From positions 62,001 through 126,000 of the forward strand of contig NZ_FPCJ01000001.1 in assembly GCF_900116565.1 (NCBI RefSeq): a stretch of DNA of 64,000 nucleotides, given 5' to 3'. Positions within the stretch are counted from its first letter, which is position 1; every line of letters begins with the position of its first letter. The notes below the pieces were generated by a model. That model saw only the letters and a list, made by a program, of their open reading frames with translations. It made no database searches and was not told the DNA's origin. Of the stretch, positions 53,278 to 62,253 are shown in pieces. The DNA is from Thermoflavifilum thermophilum (GTDB lineage Bacteria > Bacteroidota > Bacteroidia > Chitinophagales > Chitinophagaceae). Both the position numbers and the translations under genes were made by a program.

Positions 53278-54261
53278 TCATTCAGTAAGAAAAACCTCAC
53301 CTGATACTTTGTCAATGAATTCGTATTTTATGGTTTTTTCCAGCCCTTCATATATTGAAATGGGGGGAATGAATTGAGTAGATTTTATATTATTCGATTC
53401 AAAAATTGTATTAGAACAAAATTTCTTGACGCGGATTGAACTTATTGGAAATTTCTTCCGTGTAACTATCGAAACTAAATCAAAACACAATCCACCCAAA
53501 TATCCAATGCTATATGGTATGTGCATAATTTTCTCAGGTTTATTTAGCAAATTACACACATAATGAACAAGAGAGTTCATGTCAAAATCGGGCTTATCAA
53601 CATAATTAAACAGATGTTCTCCTGGCGGGTTATTTAGGCAGTATTCAATAAATGCGGCCACATTTTCAACATAAGCCATTGATTTAACATTTTTTCCGGA
53701 TCCAACCATAAAGAAGGGACCATAAACGATTTGTTTTAGCAAATTATAAACGTTACCTCTATTCTGCTCGCCAAATACAACGGTAGGGCGAATAATAGTT
53801 AAAGAATGATCCTGATTTTTTCTCAACCAACTACGATATACTTCTTCGGCAAGCCATTTTGTGCGGCCGTAATCATTAAAATAATTAATTTTCCCACATT
53901 CATCCGTCGGAAATGGCGAAAATCCATACACAGCAACCGAACTTGTAAAAATAATTTTTTTAATACCCAGGTGTATGCATGCGTCACACACATTTTCAGC
54001 ACCATTCACATTTACCAGATCATACCTTGATCGGGGTGTAACATCGTCACGATGTTCTGCAGCTAAATTTATTACTACGTCAGATCCAGCCAGGGGTTCC
54101 CACAATGTGTCAGGTAAGCATACATCAACGTAAACATACAAATCAGGATAAACTATACTTGGTCGTTTATCACAAATGATTACTCGATGACCAGATTCAA
54201 TGAGACGCCGAACCAAACGTGTACCTATAAAGCCGGATCCACCAATGACTGCTACGTTCAT
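53278..54261 (-). CDS. NAD-dependent epimerase/dehydratase family protein
   Basis: A 327-residue extended short-chain dehydrogenase. NAD motif GGSGFIG (7-13), Ser in 'IIFTSSVAVYG' (106-108) and catalytic Y131/K135 in YGRTK. 'TIIRPTVVFGEQNRGNVYNLL' and 'KSMAYVENVAAFIEYCL' are typical of UDP-sugar 4-epimerases and nucleoside-diphosphate-sugar reductases. It acts in the cytoplasm on a nucleotide sugar for the surface polysaccharide. First gene (at the low end) of the polysaccharide region, AT-rich, and placed between mprF and its remnant. The exact sugar cannot be told. Confidence 0.9.
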   Translation of the reverse strand: MNVAVIGGSGFIGTRLVRRLIESGHRVIICDKRPSIVYPDLYVYVDVCLPDTLWEPLAGSDVVINLAAEHRDDVTPRSRYDLVNVNGAENVCDACIHLGIKKIIFTSSVAVYGFSPFPTDECGKINYFNDYGRTKWLAEEVYRSWLRKNQDHSLTIIRPTVVFGEQNRGNVYNLLKQIVYGPFFMVGSGKNVKSMAYVENVAAFIEYCLNNPPGEHLFNYVDKPDFDMNSLVHYVCNLLNKPEKIMHIPYSIGYLGGLCFDLVSIVTRKKFPISSIRVKKFCSNTIFESNNIKSTQFIPPISIYEGLEKTIKYEFIDKVSGEVFLTE

Positions 54262-54273
54262 ATTAATGGTTAT

Positions 54274-54492
54274 TTAAATCAATTCATGAAAAATAAAATT
54301 CATATAATTTTTCAAAAATAACCCTATTAGTAAACATGCGCATACATCTGTCAAAGCCCCTTGTGAAAGTTTGTTGTATAATACCTCATCAAAATATAGG
54401 TGATTTATTGCCTGTGCTAAAGATTTACTGTATTCATTTTTTACAATCAACTCAGTAAGGAAATAAACCAATAGCTGAAAAAATATAGCCAT
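54274..54492 (-). pseudogene. Possible remnant of a glycosyltransferase C-terminus
   Basis: The 430-base gap between the epimerase gene and the beta-helix gene holds a 72-codon frame whose middle, 'SKSLAQAINHLYFDEVLYNKLSQGAL', read as SKSLAQAINHLYFDEVLY then NKLSQGAL, resembles the C-terminal 'ALAEAI...L.....L....S..A' pattern of GT4 enzymes. The frame starts inside the mprF remnant and has no credible complete domain. It may be the broken end of a lost glycosyltransferase gene; it may also be chance. Confidence 0.3.
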
Positions 54493-54572
54493 ACCAATAA
54501 GGCAAACAGGGAAAGGATTTCCACCCAGTAAACTGTACCTTTGATAAGTCGTTTTCGGACTTGCTCATTTAC
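54447..54572 (-). pseudogene. Decayed copy of the mprF 5' end
   Basis: Bases 54478-54570 align with 53024-53117, the start of mprF, at roughly 85% identity over about 90 bases. The minus-strand frame reads EQVRKRLIKGTVYW-VEILSLFALLVWLYFF, against EQIRKRLIKGTVYW-REILSLFALLVGLYFF in mprF. It lacks a start codon, leaves the similarity after about 33 residues and stops at TGA 54449-54447. Changes are mostly synonymous or conservative, so it was probably coding for some time after duplication. Confidence 0.8.
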
Positions 54573-54691
54573 AAAAATGTAACCTATTCAACAAGAAAAT
54601 TGACGTTTGGCATAAATAGAAAGGAAATAAAAAGTTATTAAACAATTAAGAAAGAAGATAAATACACCACGATGTAATAAAAATAATGATT

Positions 54692-55726
54692 TTAATTGGG
54701 AAGTAAAGCAATATTTGGACCTAATTTCTGTTGTAAATATTCATTAATCAAAACAGGCTGTTTATTAAATAACCAATGGCCGCCCGATACCTGAATATTA
54801 CCTTGCACAAGATTAGTATTAAGTTTATTCGGTTGAATTTTAACAAACCATAATCCATATTGAGAAGCAGAATCAAATGGTTGATTGATATAAATCTGAA
54901 CTGGAACAGGCTTAATCCCAGAATTCAAAGCATTCAAATTGATAATGATGCCAGCATAATTATTATTAGTATGAATATGATTCAGATAAATATGATTAAT
55001 AACATTCTGGTATGTATTAGGTTCTATATCAATACCCGCTTTAGGCCAGGTGCCCATATTATGGGTTAATACCGTACTATCGATTAGTAAACTATCTACG
55101 GAAATAACTGATATTCCATTTCGCCTGTTATTAGCTATGTTTCCGCCAATAATTCTGATTTTCTTAGAAAAAGGGATTTTTTCATCGCCAATATAAATTC
55201 CATCACCCCAACAATATGTTATATTCGGATGATAGATAAAAATATTCCTCGCACCCCTCACAGATATGCCCATTCCCCACTCACCTGAATGCCCAAGATG
55301 GGATGCAGCATCTCCTGCAATATGAGGGTAAAAAATAGCCGTGTTTTCAGCATCAAAAACTCTCAATATTTCATAGGAAGGACGTGAGCTTGGCAACAAA
55401 CGAATTTGCGATCCAGGAGGAAATAAAATGAACTGATCACTATGAAGAGTGATGCCCGAATCATTGATGAGAACTGGAAATGGAGGAAAAGCAACTACCG
55501 CATGCTCATCAATCGCCTTTTGAACATAATACCGATAATCCACACTGCCATCTTTCACATATCCATGGGGCAATGAATATGCAATAGGATAGGCAACAGA
55601 GCGAACAGAGTCAATCAATCTATTTATAGACGGCTTTGATAGACTGAAAAAATCATAATTGACCTTGCCTTGAGAGTAGGCAGAAAAGAAAGGAAGAAGC
55701 GAAATAAAGAGAGAAAAAAGTTTCAT
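54692..55726 (-). CDS. Exported right-handed beta-helix (pectate lyase-like) protein
   Basis: A 344-residue protein with a signal peptide (ending near FFSAYSQG) and parallel beta-helix repeats: 'AVVAFPPFPVLINDSGITLHS' (split: AVVAFPPFPVLIN, DSGITLHS), 'GISVRGARNIFIYHPNI', 'KIRIIGGNIANNRRNGISVIS', 'LLIDSTVLTHN', 'NHIYLNHIHTNNNYAGIIINL'. The fold is shared by pectate lyases, polysaccharide epimerases and depolymerases. No catalytic triad can be pinned down by eye. Within a biosynthesis cluster it could trim, epimerise or remodel the exported glycan. Confidence 0.78.
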   Translation of the reverse strand: MKLFSLFISLLPFFSAYSQGKVNYDFFSLSKPSINRLIDSVRSVAYPIAYSLPHGYVKDGSVDYRYYVQKAIDEHAVVAFPPFPVLINDSGITLHSDQFILFPPGSQIRLLPSSRPSYEILRVFDAENTAIFYPHIAGDAASHLGHSGEWGMGISVRGARNIFIYHPNITYCWGDGIYIGDEKIPFSKKIRIIGGNIANNRRNGISVISVDSLLIDSTVLTHNMGTWPKAGIDIEPNTYQNVINHIYLNHIHTNNNYAGIIINLNALNSGIKPVPVQIYINQPFDSASQYGLWFVKIQPNKLNTNLVQGNIQVSGGHWLFNKQPVLINEYLQQKLGPNIALLPN

Positions 55727-55740
55727 ATAAAAAAATTGAA

Positions 55741-56910
55741 TCAGGTGTATTCTAATTTAGAATCAAGCGATATGGGCCTATTCGGATAATGTAACGACCT
55801 GAGTACCCACATAAATCCATAAAATTGAAACACTGCCAGGCAGTAGTCTAATTGAACCCGATGCCTGGGACCCTGCAATTCACCATAAACAGAATATAAA
55901 ATAACAAAAATAAAAAAATATGACAGAAAAAACCTGGAAAACGGTGTTTTAACATGATAAATATAAATAATTCCCAAAATCAAAAAAGGAATCATAAGCC
56001 AATGGAACAAACTGGGTAAGTTTAAAAACGCATAACTCTGTTCAGCATGGAACGGAATGGGAGTCAAAAGAAACCTAAAAAATCCATATAAGGGATTTAC
56101 AAATTTCTGTAATAAATCATGATATGAAAGAAGTATAGCATCAATACCTAAAACATGAAAGATAAAGAAAACAATAAAAAAAGAAAAAATGAGGAAAAAA
56201 ACTTTTCTTAAGGTTAATGATCCCCACAAATTGGCTAATAGCAAAGCAAGCGAAATCAAAAAAATGGCATAAAACCTCGTAAAAAAAAGCATAAAGCCAA
56301 TCGGAATACCTATCAACAAAGACCTGAAAATTTTCCCTCTTAAATAATAAGATATAGAAGCAATCAAAATAAGTTCAAGAAGCAAAACCAAAATATCTTT
56401 TCCATTCATCACGTTAGACCAGGCAAGAATATCAGGATAAAAAAGCAAGAATAGAAAAAACAATATCCTTGCGTCGCCCTTTAGTTTAAATTCTTTCTCA
56501 ACTAATCTTGTCCCGATATAAGCAATAAAACCGGTAAGTATCACATTTAAAGCGACTGGAGCGTAATAACCAATTCCAAATAGCTTAAATGCATATGTGT
56601 TATACAAATAGTATAATACATTCTGTCCTCCACCAATAGATAATAAAAACTGCCAATTCTGTGGCAAATTGAAAAGGGTGACATGATGCTGTAGCAAAAC
56701 AATACCTTCTTGGTAATACACCCAATCATCAAGGAAATTATAAGTACCGTCAAAATAGAAAACAAAATATATAAAAAATATAATAAATTTAAAAAAAGAA
56801 GAAAATATAGATAAGAAGAAAGACTTCGTATACGAAAATGTAATTATGAAAGTTATCAAAAAAATGCAGAAAGCGGGAAAAATAATTTCATGAATACTAA
56901 ACGGGTGCAT
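55741..56910 (-). CDS. Polytopic membrane protein, putative Wzy-like polymerase or GT-C glycosyltransferase
   Basis: A 389-residue protein with 10-11 hydrophobic helices filling the chain and one larger soluble loop near residue 290-320. The low-complexity Phe/Ile-rich N-terminus and placement among glycosyltransferase genes fit an O-antigen-type polymerase (Wzy), a family that cannot be recognised by sequence reading alone. It shares the mid-protein 'YPDILAWSNVMNGKDILVLL' pattern with the protein at 37831-39144. It ends 14 bases before the beta-helix gene starts. Confidence 0.65.
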   Translation of the reverse strand: MHPFSIHEIIFPAFCIFLITFIITFSYTKSFFLSIFSSFFKFIIFFIYFVFYFDGTYNFLDDWVYYQEGIVLLQHHVTLFNLPQNWQFLLSIGGGQNVLYYLYNTYAFKLFGIGYYAPVALNVILTGFIAYIGTRLVEKEFKLKGDARILFFLFLLFYPDILAWSNVMNGKDILVLLLELILIASISYYLRGKIFRSLLIGIPIGFMLFFTRFYAIFLISLALLLANLWGSLTLRKVFFLIFSFFIVFFIFHVLGIDAILLSYHDLLQKFVNPLYGFFRFLLTPIPFHAEQSYAFLNLPSLFHWLMIPFLILGIIYIYHVKTPFSRFFLSYFFIFVILYSVYGELQGPRHRVQLDYCLAVFQFYGFMWVLRSLHYPNRPISLDSKLEYT

Positions 56911-56918
56911 ACAGGAAA

Positions 56919-57779
56919 CTATATTGACTCTTGTTCAGGTCGGATAAAAACAAACTGATTACAACCAAGTCGTCCGCCACATGTTTTCAATTTATCGAGA
57001 TAAAAGCCTTGCTTATAAAAAAAGTAAAATACTTCTTCCGGCTTGGCTACTTCAAAAGGATATCCGCCTACCCAATCGATTAGATCATACCACGGAGACA
57101 TGCCCCTTCCCCTTTTTGCATAATTGCGCCAGCTTTCTGTAGGTTTTCCACGTAATAGATCTATGAGTATCCTGACTGCCCGCAACCGCATAAAAGCAAT
57201 ACTGAGTATCAGGTACTTAATAGGAAGAGGTGATTTACAATATAATCGTTTAATATGCCACCACACTTTAGTGCTCCATCCCTGATCATTATATATAGCA
57301 ATATACAATTTCCCTCCGGGTTTAACCAAAGGAATTACATTTTCAAAAGCCTGCCACATGGCACCGGTATGATGCAAAACACCCCAGGAATATACCACAT
57401 CAAACTGCCCCAATTTATTTAAAAAAACGGGATCCAGAACAGAGCCCTGGCTGACATTCCAATTGGGATCGTCAGGAAAATACCTCCTCCTTAATTCCTG
57501 TGAACAAGCAACTGATTGAGGATCATAGTCAAAGGAATATACTTTTGCTCCTAATTTTCTTGCAGCCAATGAAAAAAGCCCACTTCCCGAACCAATGTCC
57601 AGAAATGATTTCCCATTCAGGAATCCCTTACCCAGATATTCCTCTAAAGACGCCATTGCAGAAGCAATGCGTTCATCATTCAATTCACGCAAGAACTTCG
57701 ACCAGTTCTTCCCAAATGAAAAACGTTCACCCTTTTCTATCTCTTTTTCTGCGGATGTCAAATAAGCTACATTACTCAT
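56919..57779 (-). CDS. Class I SAM-dependent methyltransferase
   Basis: A 286-residue cytoplasmic methyltransferase. SAM-binding motif FLDIGSGSGLFSLAARKLG (from about residue 59), acidic loop 'VYSFDYDPQSVACS', and motif 'FDVVYSWGVLHHTGAMWQAF'. The C-terminal extension (about 190-286) is basic and not recognised. In a surface-polysaccharide cluster it most likely methylates a sugar residue or glycan end (inference). It follows the GT4 gene at 57838 by 58 bases and precedes the membrane protein gene by eight. Confidence 0.88.
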   Translation of the reverse strand: MSNVAYLTSAEKEIEKGERFSFGKNWSKFLRELNDERIASAMASLEEYLGKGFLNGKSFLDIGSGSGLFSLAARKLGAKVYSFDYDPQSVACSQELRRRYFPDDPNWNVSQGSVLDPVFLNKLGQFDVVYSWGVLHHTGAMWQAFENVIPLVKPGGKLYIAIYNDQGWSTKVWWHIKRLYCKSPLPIKYLILSIAFMRLRAVRILIDLLRGKPTESWRNYAKRGRGMSPWYDLIDWVGGYPFEVAKPEEVFYFFYKQGFYLDKLKTCGGRLGCNQFVFIRPEQESI

Positions 57780-57837
57780 AAAAATAGAATTTGAATAATA
57801 GAAAAATAGATAAATGAGAAATGAATACTAATTAGTA

Positions 57838-58959
57838 TTAAAAACATACCAGTTTTTCTATCAATTGTTCATATTCTGGAATAATCCGATGAACAGAAAA
57901 GCGTTCAATAACTTCAGAAGATATCTTTTTAGCTGGATTAAATGTCTGCAGGGCTTCCGCGATGGATTCAGCTGAAATATCTCTCGTTATCACACAGCCA
58001 TCAATGCCACGAAGAATTTCCACAACCCCTCCGGGTGAAGGAGTTGAAATCACAGGCAAACCCAATGCGAGTGATTCCAGTACAACATTTGGCAATCCTT
58101 CAAAACGAGAAGACAAAACAAAAGCATCGGCTTTTGACATCCAGGCATAGGGATTTTTTTGGAATCCCAGGAAATAGATTTGTTTTTCTAAACCCAATTG
58201 CTTGGAAAGCTCCCTTAAATCGGTGAGCAAAGAGCCATTGCCAATAATAAAGATCAATATATCCTTTCTCCCGGAAAGATATAAAGCACGAATGAGTAAA
58301 TCAAATCCTTTTTGAAACTCAAGCCTTCCTACAGAAACTAATCGAATATAACTTGGATCAAAAAAATGTGGTATTGAATTGAAATCATACGGTACCTGTT
58401 GCCTCGATAAACACATGATTCTATCGTAATCGATTGGATTATAGATAACAGTTAATTTTTGAGGAGGAATATGAAACTTATGAATAAATTCTGATTTCAT
58501 TTCTTCTGACTGACAAATGACATGATTAAATCCACTGTAAGATAATTTGTATAAAAAAAACTCGAATTTATTATTTATAATCTTGGTTAACATTACCGTG
58601 TTTCTGGCAATAAACTTTATTTTTGAAGGAAGAATCGGGCGGATAATACCAATAGCTAAATTCAAATGACTTAACATAGACAGGACAATATCCGGTTTTT
58701 CTTGCCAGAATAATTGAATTAATTTAAATAAGGCAAATCGAACCCTTTTTGCACCTAAACTAATAATGTTTACGTGATTTGGAATCTCGTCAATGAATAT
58801 GGAATCCTGAGCATCGATTAATATTAGATCAATATCGAACTTCTCTTTATTTAAATATTTTGCCAGATAGCTCATAACCCTTTCCGCACCACCTGCCTTA
58901 AGGCTTGGAATCAATAAAAACAATCTGATTTTATTATGATACGAATCAGGTTTTTTCAT
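57838..58959 (-). CDS. Glycosyltransferase family 4 protein
   Basis: A 373-residue GT-B enzyme. The N-terminal domain opens 'IRLFLLIPSLKAGGAERVMSYL', with GGAERV typical of GT4; the C-terminal donor-binding domain has 'LVSVGRLEFQKGFDLLIRAL' and 'FVLSSRFEGLPNVVLESLALG', containing the E-x7-E motif (E..GLPNVVLE). It transfers a sugar from a nucleotide donor to the lipid-linked oligosaccharide. Donor and acceptor cannot be told. Confidence 0.9.
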   Translation of the reverse strand: MKKPDSYHNKIRLFLLIPSLKAGGAERVMSYLAKYLNKEKFDIDLILIDAQDSIFIDEIPNHVNIISLGAKRVRFALFKLIQLFWQEKPDIVLSMLSHLNLAIGIIRPILPSKIKFIARNTVMLTKIINNKFEFFLYKLSYSGFNHVICQSEEMKSEFIHKFHIPPQKLTVIYNPIDYDRIMCLSRQQVPYDFNSIPHFFDPSYIRLVSVGRLEFQKGFDLLIRALYLSGRKDILIFIIGNGSLLTDLRELSKQLGLEKQIYFLGFQKNPYAWMSKADAFVLSSRFEGLPNVVLESLALGLPVISTPSPGGVVEILRGIDGCVITRDISAESIAEALQTFNPAKKISSEVIERFSVHRIIPEYEQLIEKLVCF

Positions 58960-58989
58960 GGCAAATGAAATACAAATGCTACATGAGCA

Positions 58990-61011
58990 TTATCCCAAAG
59001 GAATGGGATCAGTGCTGTTCTGAGTGACCAGATGTGAATAAGAGGCTAACCAGGCCTGAAACATCAGAATATCCCACAGATGATATTGCCAGTTTCGCCT
59101 ACCCGAAATATGTTCTTCCCATTTCTGCCGAACCTTTTCTACATGGAAAAATCCCTCGTCTTTTAAACGTTTTGTAGCAAGTAAATCCTCAGCCCATTCC
59201 CGTAATGGGCCGCGCAGCCAATCCTGCAAGGGTACACCAAAACCCATCTTCGGCCGATTTACCAATTCAGGGGGTACATATTGATACAAGATCTGTCGCA
59301 AGATCCATTTGGATTCTTTTTGTTTACATTTTAAATAAAAAGGTAATTTCCAGACATATTCAACTATTCTATGATCCAACATAGGAACCCTTGTCTCCAA
59401 GCTTACATGCATAGCTGCCCGATCCACCTTTACCAAAATATCATCCGGCAAATAAGTAAATGCATCCACATACATCATCCAGGAAATAAAATCATATAAA
59501 TCTGCAGGTTTATGATATGCATATCTTGCCGAGGGTTCAGCCCCATCAATCACCACCTCTTGCGGATCTTTCCAATGAGATATGAATTGTTTATATACTC
59601 CCTGTACTGAATTCGCACTCAGTATCCTGGATAATTTGAAGATTTTATCGCCGGCATTATTTACCTGATAACGGGAAGGTAGCCACTTTTTAAATATTTG
59701 ATATGATTTTTCCCATTTCTCTGGAGGCCACAATTGAATAGCTTCAACAATACTTTTTCGTACAGGATAGGGTATTTTTCGAATCCAGTTCCATACATCG
59801 TTTGCATAAACATAGCGATTATAACCACCAAATAGCTCATCACCTCCATCTCCGGATAAACTAACAGTAACATGTTTTCGCGTGAGTGCAGATATCAAAC
59901 AGGTAGGTATCTGGGAAGAATCAGCAAAAGGCTCATCGTAAATTTTAGGGAGGCGGGGAATGATGTCAAAAGCATCTTTGGGAGTTACATACAATTCCGT
60001 ATGATCAGTCCTTAAGTGCCCGGCCACAGCTGCAGCGTAGTGTGCTTCATTAAACTCCTTTTCATAAAAGCCAATAGAAAATGTTTTAACTGGCCTGCTG
60101 CTTTGTGCCTGCATGAGTGCAACTACCGTAGAAGAATCAATACCTCCAGATAAAAATGCCCCTAATGGAACATCGGCAATCATTTGCTTTCCCACAGCAT
60201 CTTTCATCAAACCATGAAGCTGATCAATAGCTTCCGGTGCTGAAATATGCAAATGATTATTGATTCCTTCTTGAACCACATCATGTATAGACCAATAAGG
60301 TTTAGGCTGCAATTCCGCATCGGGTATTTGAGCTGAGTATTTTTTGATCGCTTCCAAAGAGACGGTGAGGATTGAACCGGGTATTAACTTAAAAATATGC
60401 TGAAATATGGAATAAGGTGCAGGTATATAATTGTGACGGAGGTATAAGCATAAGGCATCCCGGTTAATTTCACCTGTCCATTTCGGATGGGCATAAAAAG
60501 CTTTTAATTCAGAACCAAACAGAAAAAGTTGATTTGACCAGCCATAGTAAAGAGGTTTTTCACCCATCCGATCACGAATCAAATGCAATCGACGATGATG
60601 TACATCCCATAAGGCAATGGCAAACATGCCTATGCATTGCTGGATAGCTTTTTCAGGCCCCCAGTGTTCAAAAGCAGCCAGGAGTACTTCCGTGTCCGAA
60701 TGTCCTTTCCAGGCAGGTGCATCACCGGAAGCTTCTAGTTGCTGTTTGATATCAAGATAATTATAAATCTCGCCATTAAACACCATCACATAGCGGCCAT
60801 GTGCTGAAACCATGGGTTGATGGCCTGAAGGAGAAAGATCAATGATAGATAATCGCCTATGACCCAGTGCGATTGGAATCGTTTCATCTACCCAAATTCC
60901 CTCATCATCCGGCCCACGATGCTGGATAGAGCCGGTCATCTGCCGAATTGCATGCATCAGGTCATCACGCGAACTAACGCCTGTATCGATAAATCCCGTA
61001 ATGCCGCACAT
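58990..61011 (-). CDS. asnB: Glutamine-hydrolysing asparagine synthase (AsnB-like)
   Basis: A 673-residue enzyme with the N-terminal class II glutaminase (Cys2 in MCGITGFID, 'SIQHRGPDDEGIW', 'GHRRLSIIDLSPSGHQPM') and the C-terminal ATP-dependent synthase domain with P-loop LSGGIDSS, 'SGDGGDELFGGYNRY' and 'VDRAAMHVSLETRVPMLDHR' (split: VDRAAMHVSLE, TRVPMLDHR). Longer than AsnB of E. coli by ~120 residues, as is usual for AsnB copies in polysaccharide clusters, where they may amidate uronic acids rather than make asparagine. The neighbouring GT4 genes on both sides support that role. Confidence 0.93.
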   Translation of the reverse strand: MCGITGFIDTGVSSRDDLMHAIRQMTGSIQHRGPDDEGIWVDETIPIALGHRRLSIIDLSPSGHQPMVSAHGRYVMVFNGEIYNYLDIKQQLEASGDAPAWKGHSDTEVLLAAFEHWGPEKAIQQCIGMFAIALWDVHHRRLHLIRDRMGEKPLYYGWSNQLFLFGSELKAFYAHPKWTGEINRDALCLYLRHNYIPAPYSIFQHIFKLIPGSILTVSLEAIKKYSAQIPDAELQPKPYWSIHDVVQEGINNHLHISAPEAIDQLHGLMKDAVGKQMIADVPLGAFLSGGIDSSTVVALMQAQSSRPVKTFSIGFYEKEFNEAHYAAAVAGHLRTDHTELYVTPKDAFDIIPRLPKIYDEPFADSSQIPTCLISALTRKHVTVSLSGDGGDELFGGYNRYVYANDVWNWIRKIPYPVRKSIVEAIQLWPPEKWEKSYQIFKKWLPSRYQVNNAGDKIFKLSRILSANSVQGVYKQFISHWKDPQEVVIDGAEPSARYAYHKPADLYDFISWMMYVDAFTYLPDDILVKVDRAAMHVSLETRVPMLDHRIVEYVWKLPFYLKCKQKESKWILRQILYQYVPPELVNRPKMGFGVPLQDWLRGPLREWAEDLLATKRLKDEGFFHVEKVRQKWEEHISGRRNWQYHLWDILMFQAWLASYSHLVTQNSTDPIPLG

Positions 61012-61023
61012 ATGTTACATGTT

Positions 61024-62223
61024 TCATTGGTACGAATGAGTTGATCGTTTGGTATTTTGGAGATGAGATAACGATTGTTTATCCATATTCATGATTTCCA
61101 GAATGCGCTTATTTGCGCGGTGTACATCAAATTTTTCTTCTGCTATCCTGCGACTTTCTTTTCCCATGCATTCAATTAATGCCGGATCACGGATAAATCT
61201 TTCCATGGCTTCTGCAAGAGCCAAATGGTTGCATGGAGGAATTAAAAAGCCATTAACACCATCCACTACCGTTTCTTTACAACCCGGCACATTCGTAGTA
61301 ATTACCGGCCGCGCCATGGCCATGGCTTCCTGCGTACTTCTGGGTACCCCTTCTCTATATGACGGTAAAACAAATACACTCGCAGCTTTTAACCAGGGCT
61401 TCACATCTACATACCCTGGCCATTCAATAATTCCTTCATTTACCCATTGCATAACTTCACGTTCATCAATTCTTCCGGGATTTACATCTATTGCACCCAC
61501 AAGAATAAAACGTGTTTCGGGATAAGATTTTTTCAGAATTTTTGCTGCTTCTACAAATTCATAAATACCTTTTTCTTTGATGATTCTGGCAACAAGCAAA
61601 AAAGTAACCGGATGCAAAACGGGAGGAACAGGCAACCATTCGGAAAGATCTACTCCGGTAGCACCCACACAATGTGCCCGCTCTGGGATTACCATTCCTT
61701 TATGGATAAAAAGCTGCATATCATCCAAATTCTGAAACATCACGGCATCTGCCTTCTTAATAGAAAAATGAGAAAGAAACCAGATTGCAAGCTGAGCAAT
61801 ACGACGGTTAAGGTTAAACCGTTTAGTTTCAACAAAAGAAAAACCAAGTCCGGTAATTAAGCAATAGCACCTGGAAATATGAAGCCACCTCGAAATAAGA
61901 CTCCCATAAATAGCAGGCTTTATAATAAGTCCCAATATCACATCAGGACGATAATTTTTCAATTTTTGATATAAGCTGAATAAAGAAAAAAGCTCAATCA
62001 TGGGATTCATACCCGAACGAGAAAATTTATATTCTGCAAAATCAATTCCCAAAGCAAGAAGTTGTTGCTTTTCTTCAGATGTAATGTTAGGAGTAAGTAC
62101 CAGTACTTGAAATCCTCGGTTTATCAGTTCCTGAAGCAGATGCTTTCTAAGATTAAGTATACTAAAGGTCACATGACAAACTATAGCAATCCTGGCAACA
62201 GAATGATTATTAAAATTATTCAT
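61024..62223 (-). CDS. Glycosyltransferase family 4 protein
   Basis: A 399-residue GT-B enzyme of the group often annotated with WcaA/PglA-like transferases. 'IAIVCHVTFSILNLRKHLLQEL' opens the chain; the donor domain has 'TFLLVARIIKEKGIYEFVEAA', 'RFILVGAIDVNPG' and 'VFVLPSYREGVPRSTQEAMAMARPVITTNVPGC' (here split at GVPRSTQEAMAM). The E-x7-E motif is present. It starts upstream of asnB and is separated from it by 12 bases. Confidence 0.9.
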   Translation of the reverse strand: MNNFNNHSVARIAIVCHVTFSILNLRKHLLQELINRGFQVLVLTPNITSEEKQQLLALGIDFAEYKFSRSGMNPMIELFSLFSLYQKLKNYRPDVILGLIIKPAIYGSLISRWLHISRCYCLITGLGFSFVETKRFNLNRRIAQLAIWFLSHFSIKKADAVMFQNLDDMQLFIHKGMVIPERAHCVGATGVDLSEWLPVPPVLHPVTFLLVARIIKEKGIYEFVEAAKILKKSYPETRFILVGAIDVNPGRIDEREVMQWVNEGIIEWPGYVDVKPWLKAASVFVLPSYREGVPRSTQEAMAMARPVITTNVPGCKETVVDGVNGFLIPPCNHLALAEAMERFIRDPALIECMGKESRRIAEEKFDVHRANKRILEIMNMDKQSLSHLQNTKRSTHSYQ

Positions 62224-62253
62224 AAGGATAAAAATTTTATTATAAGCATAAAA

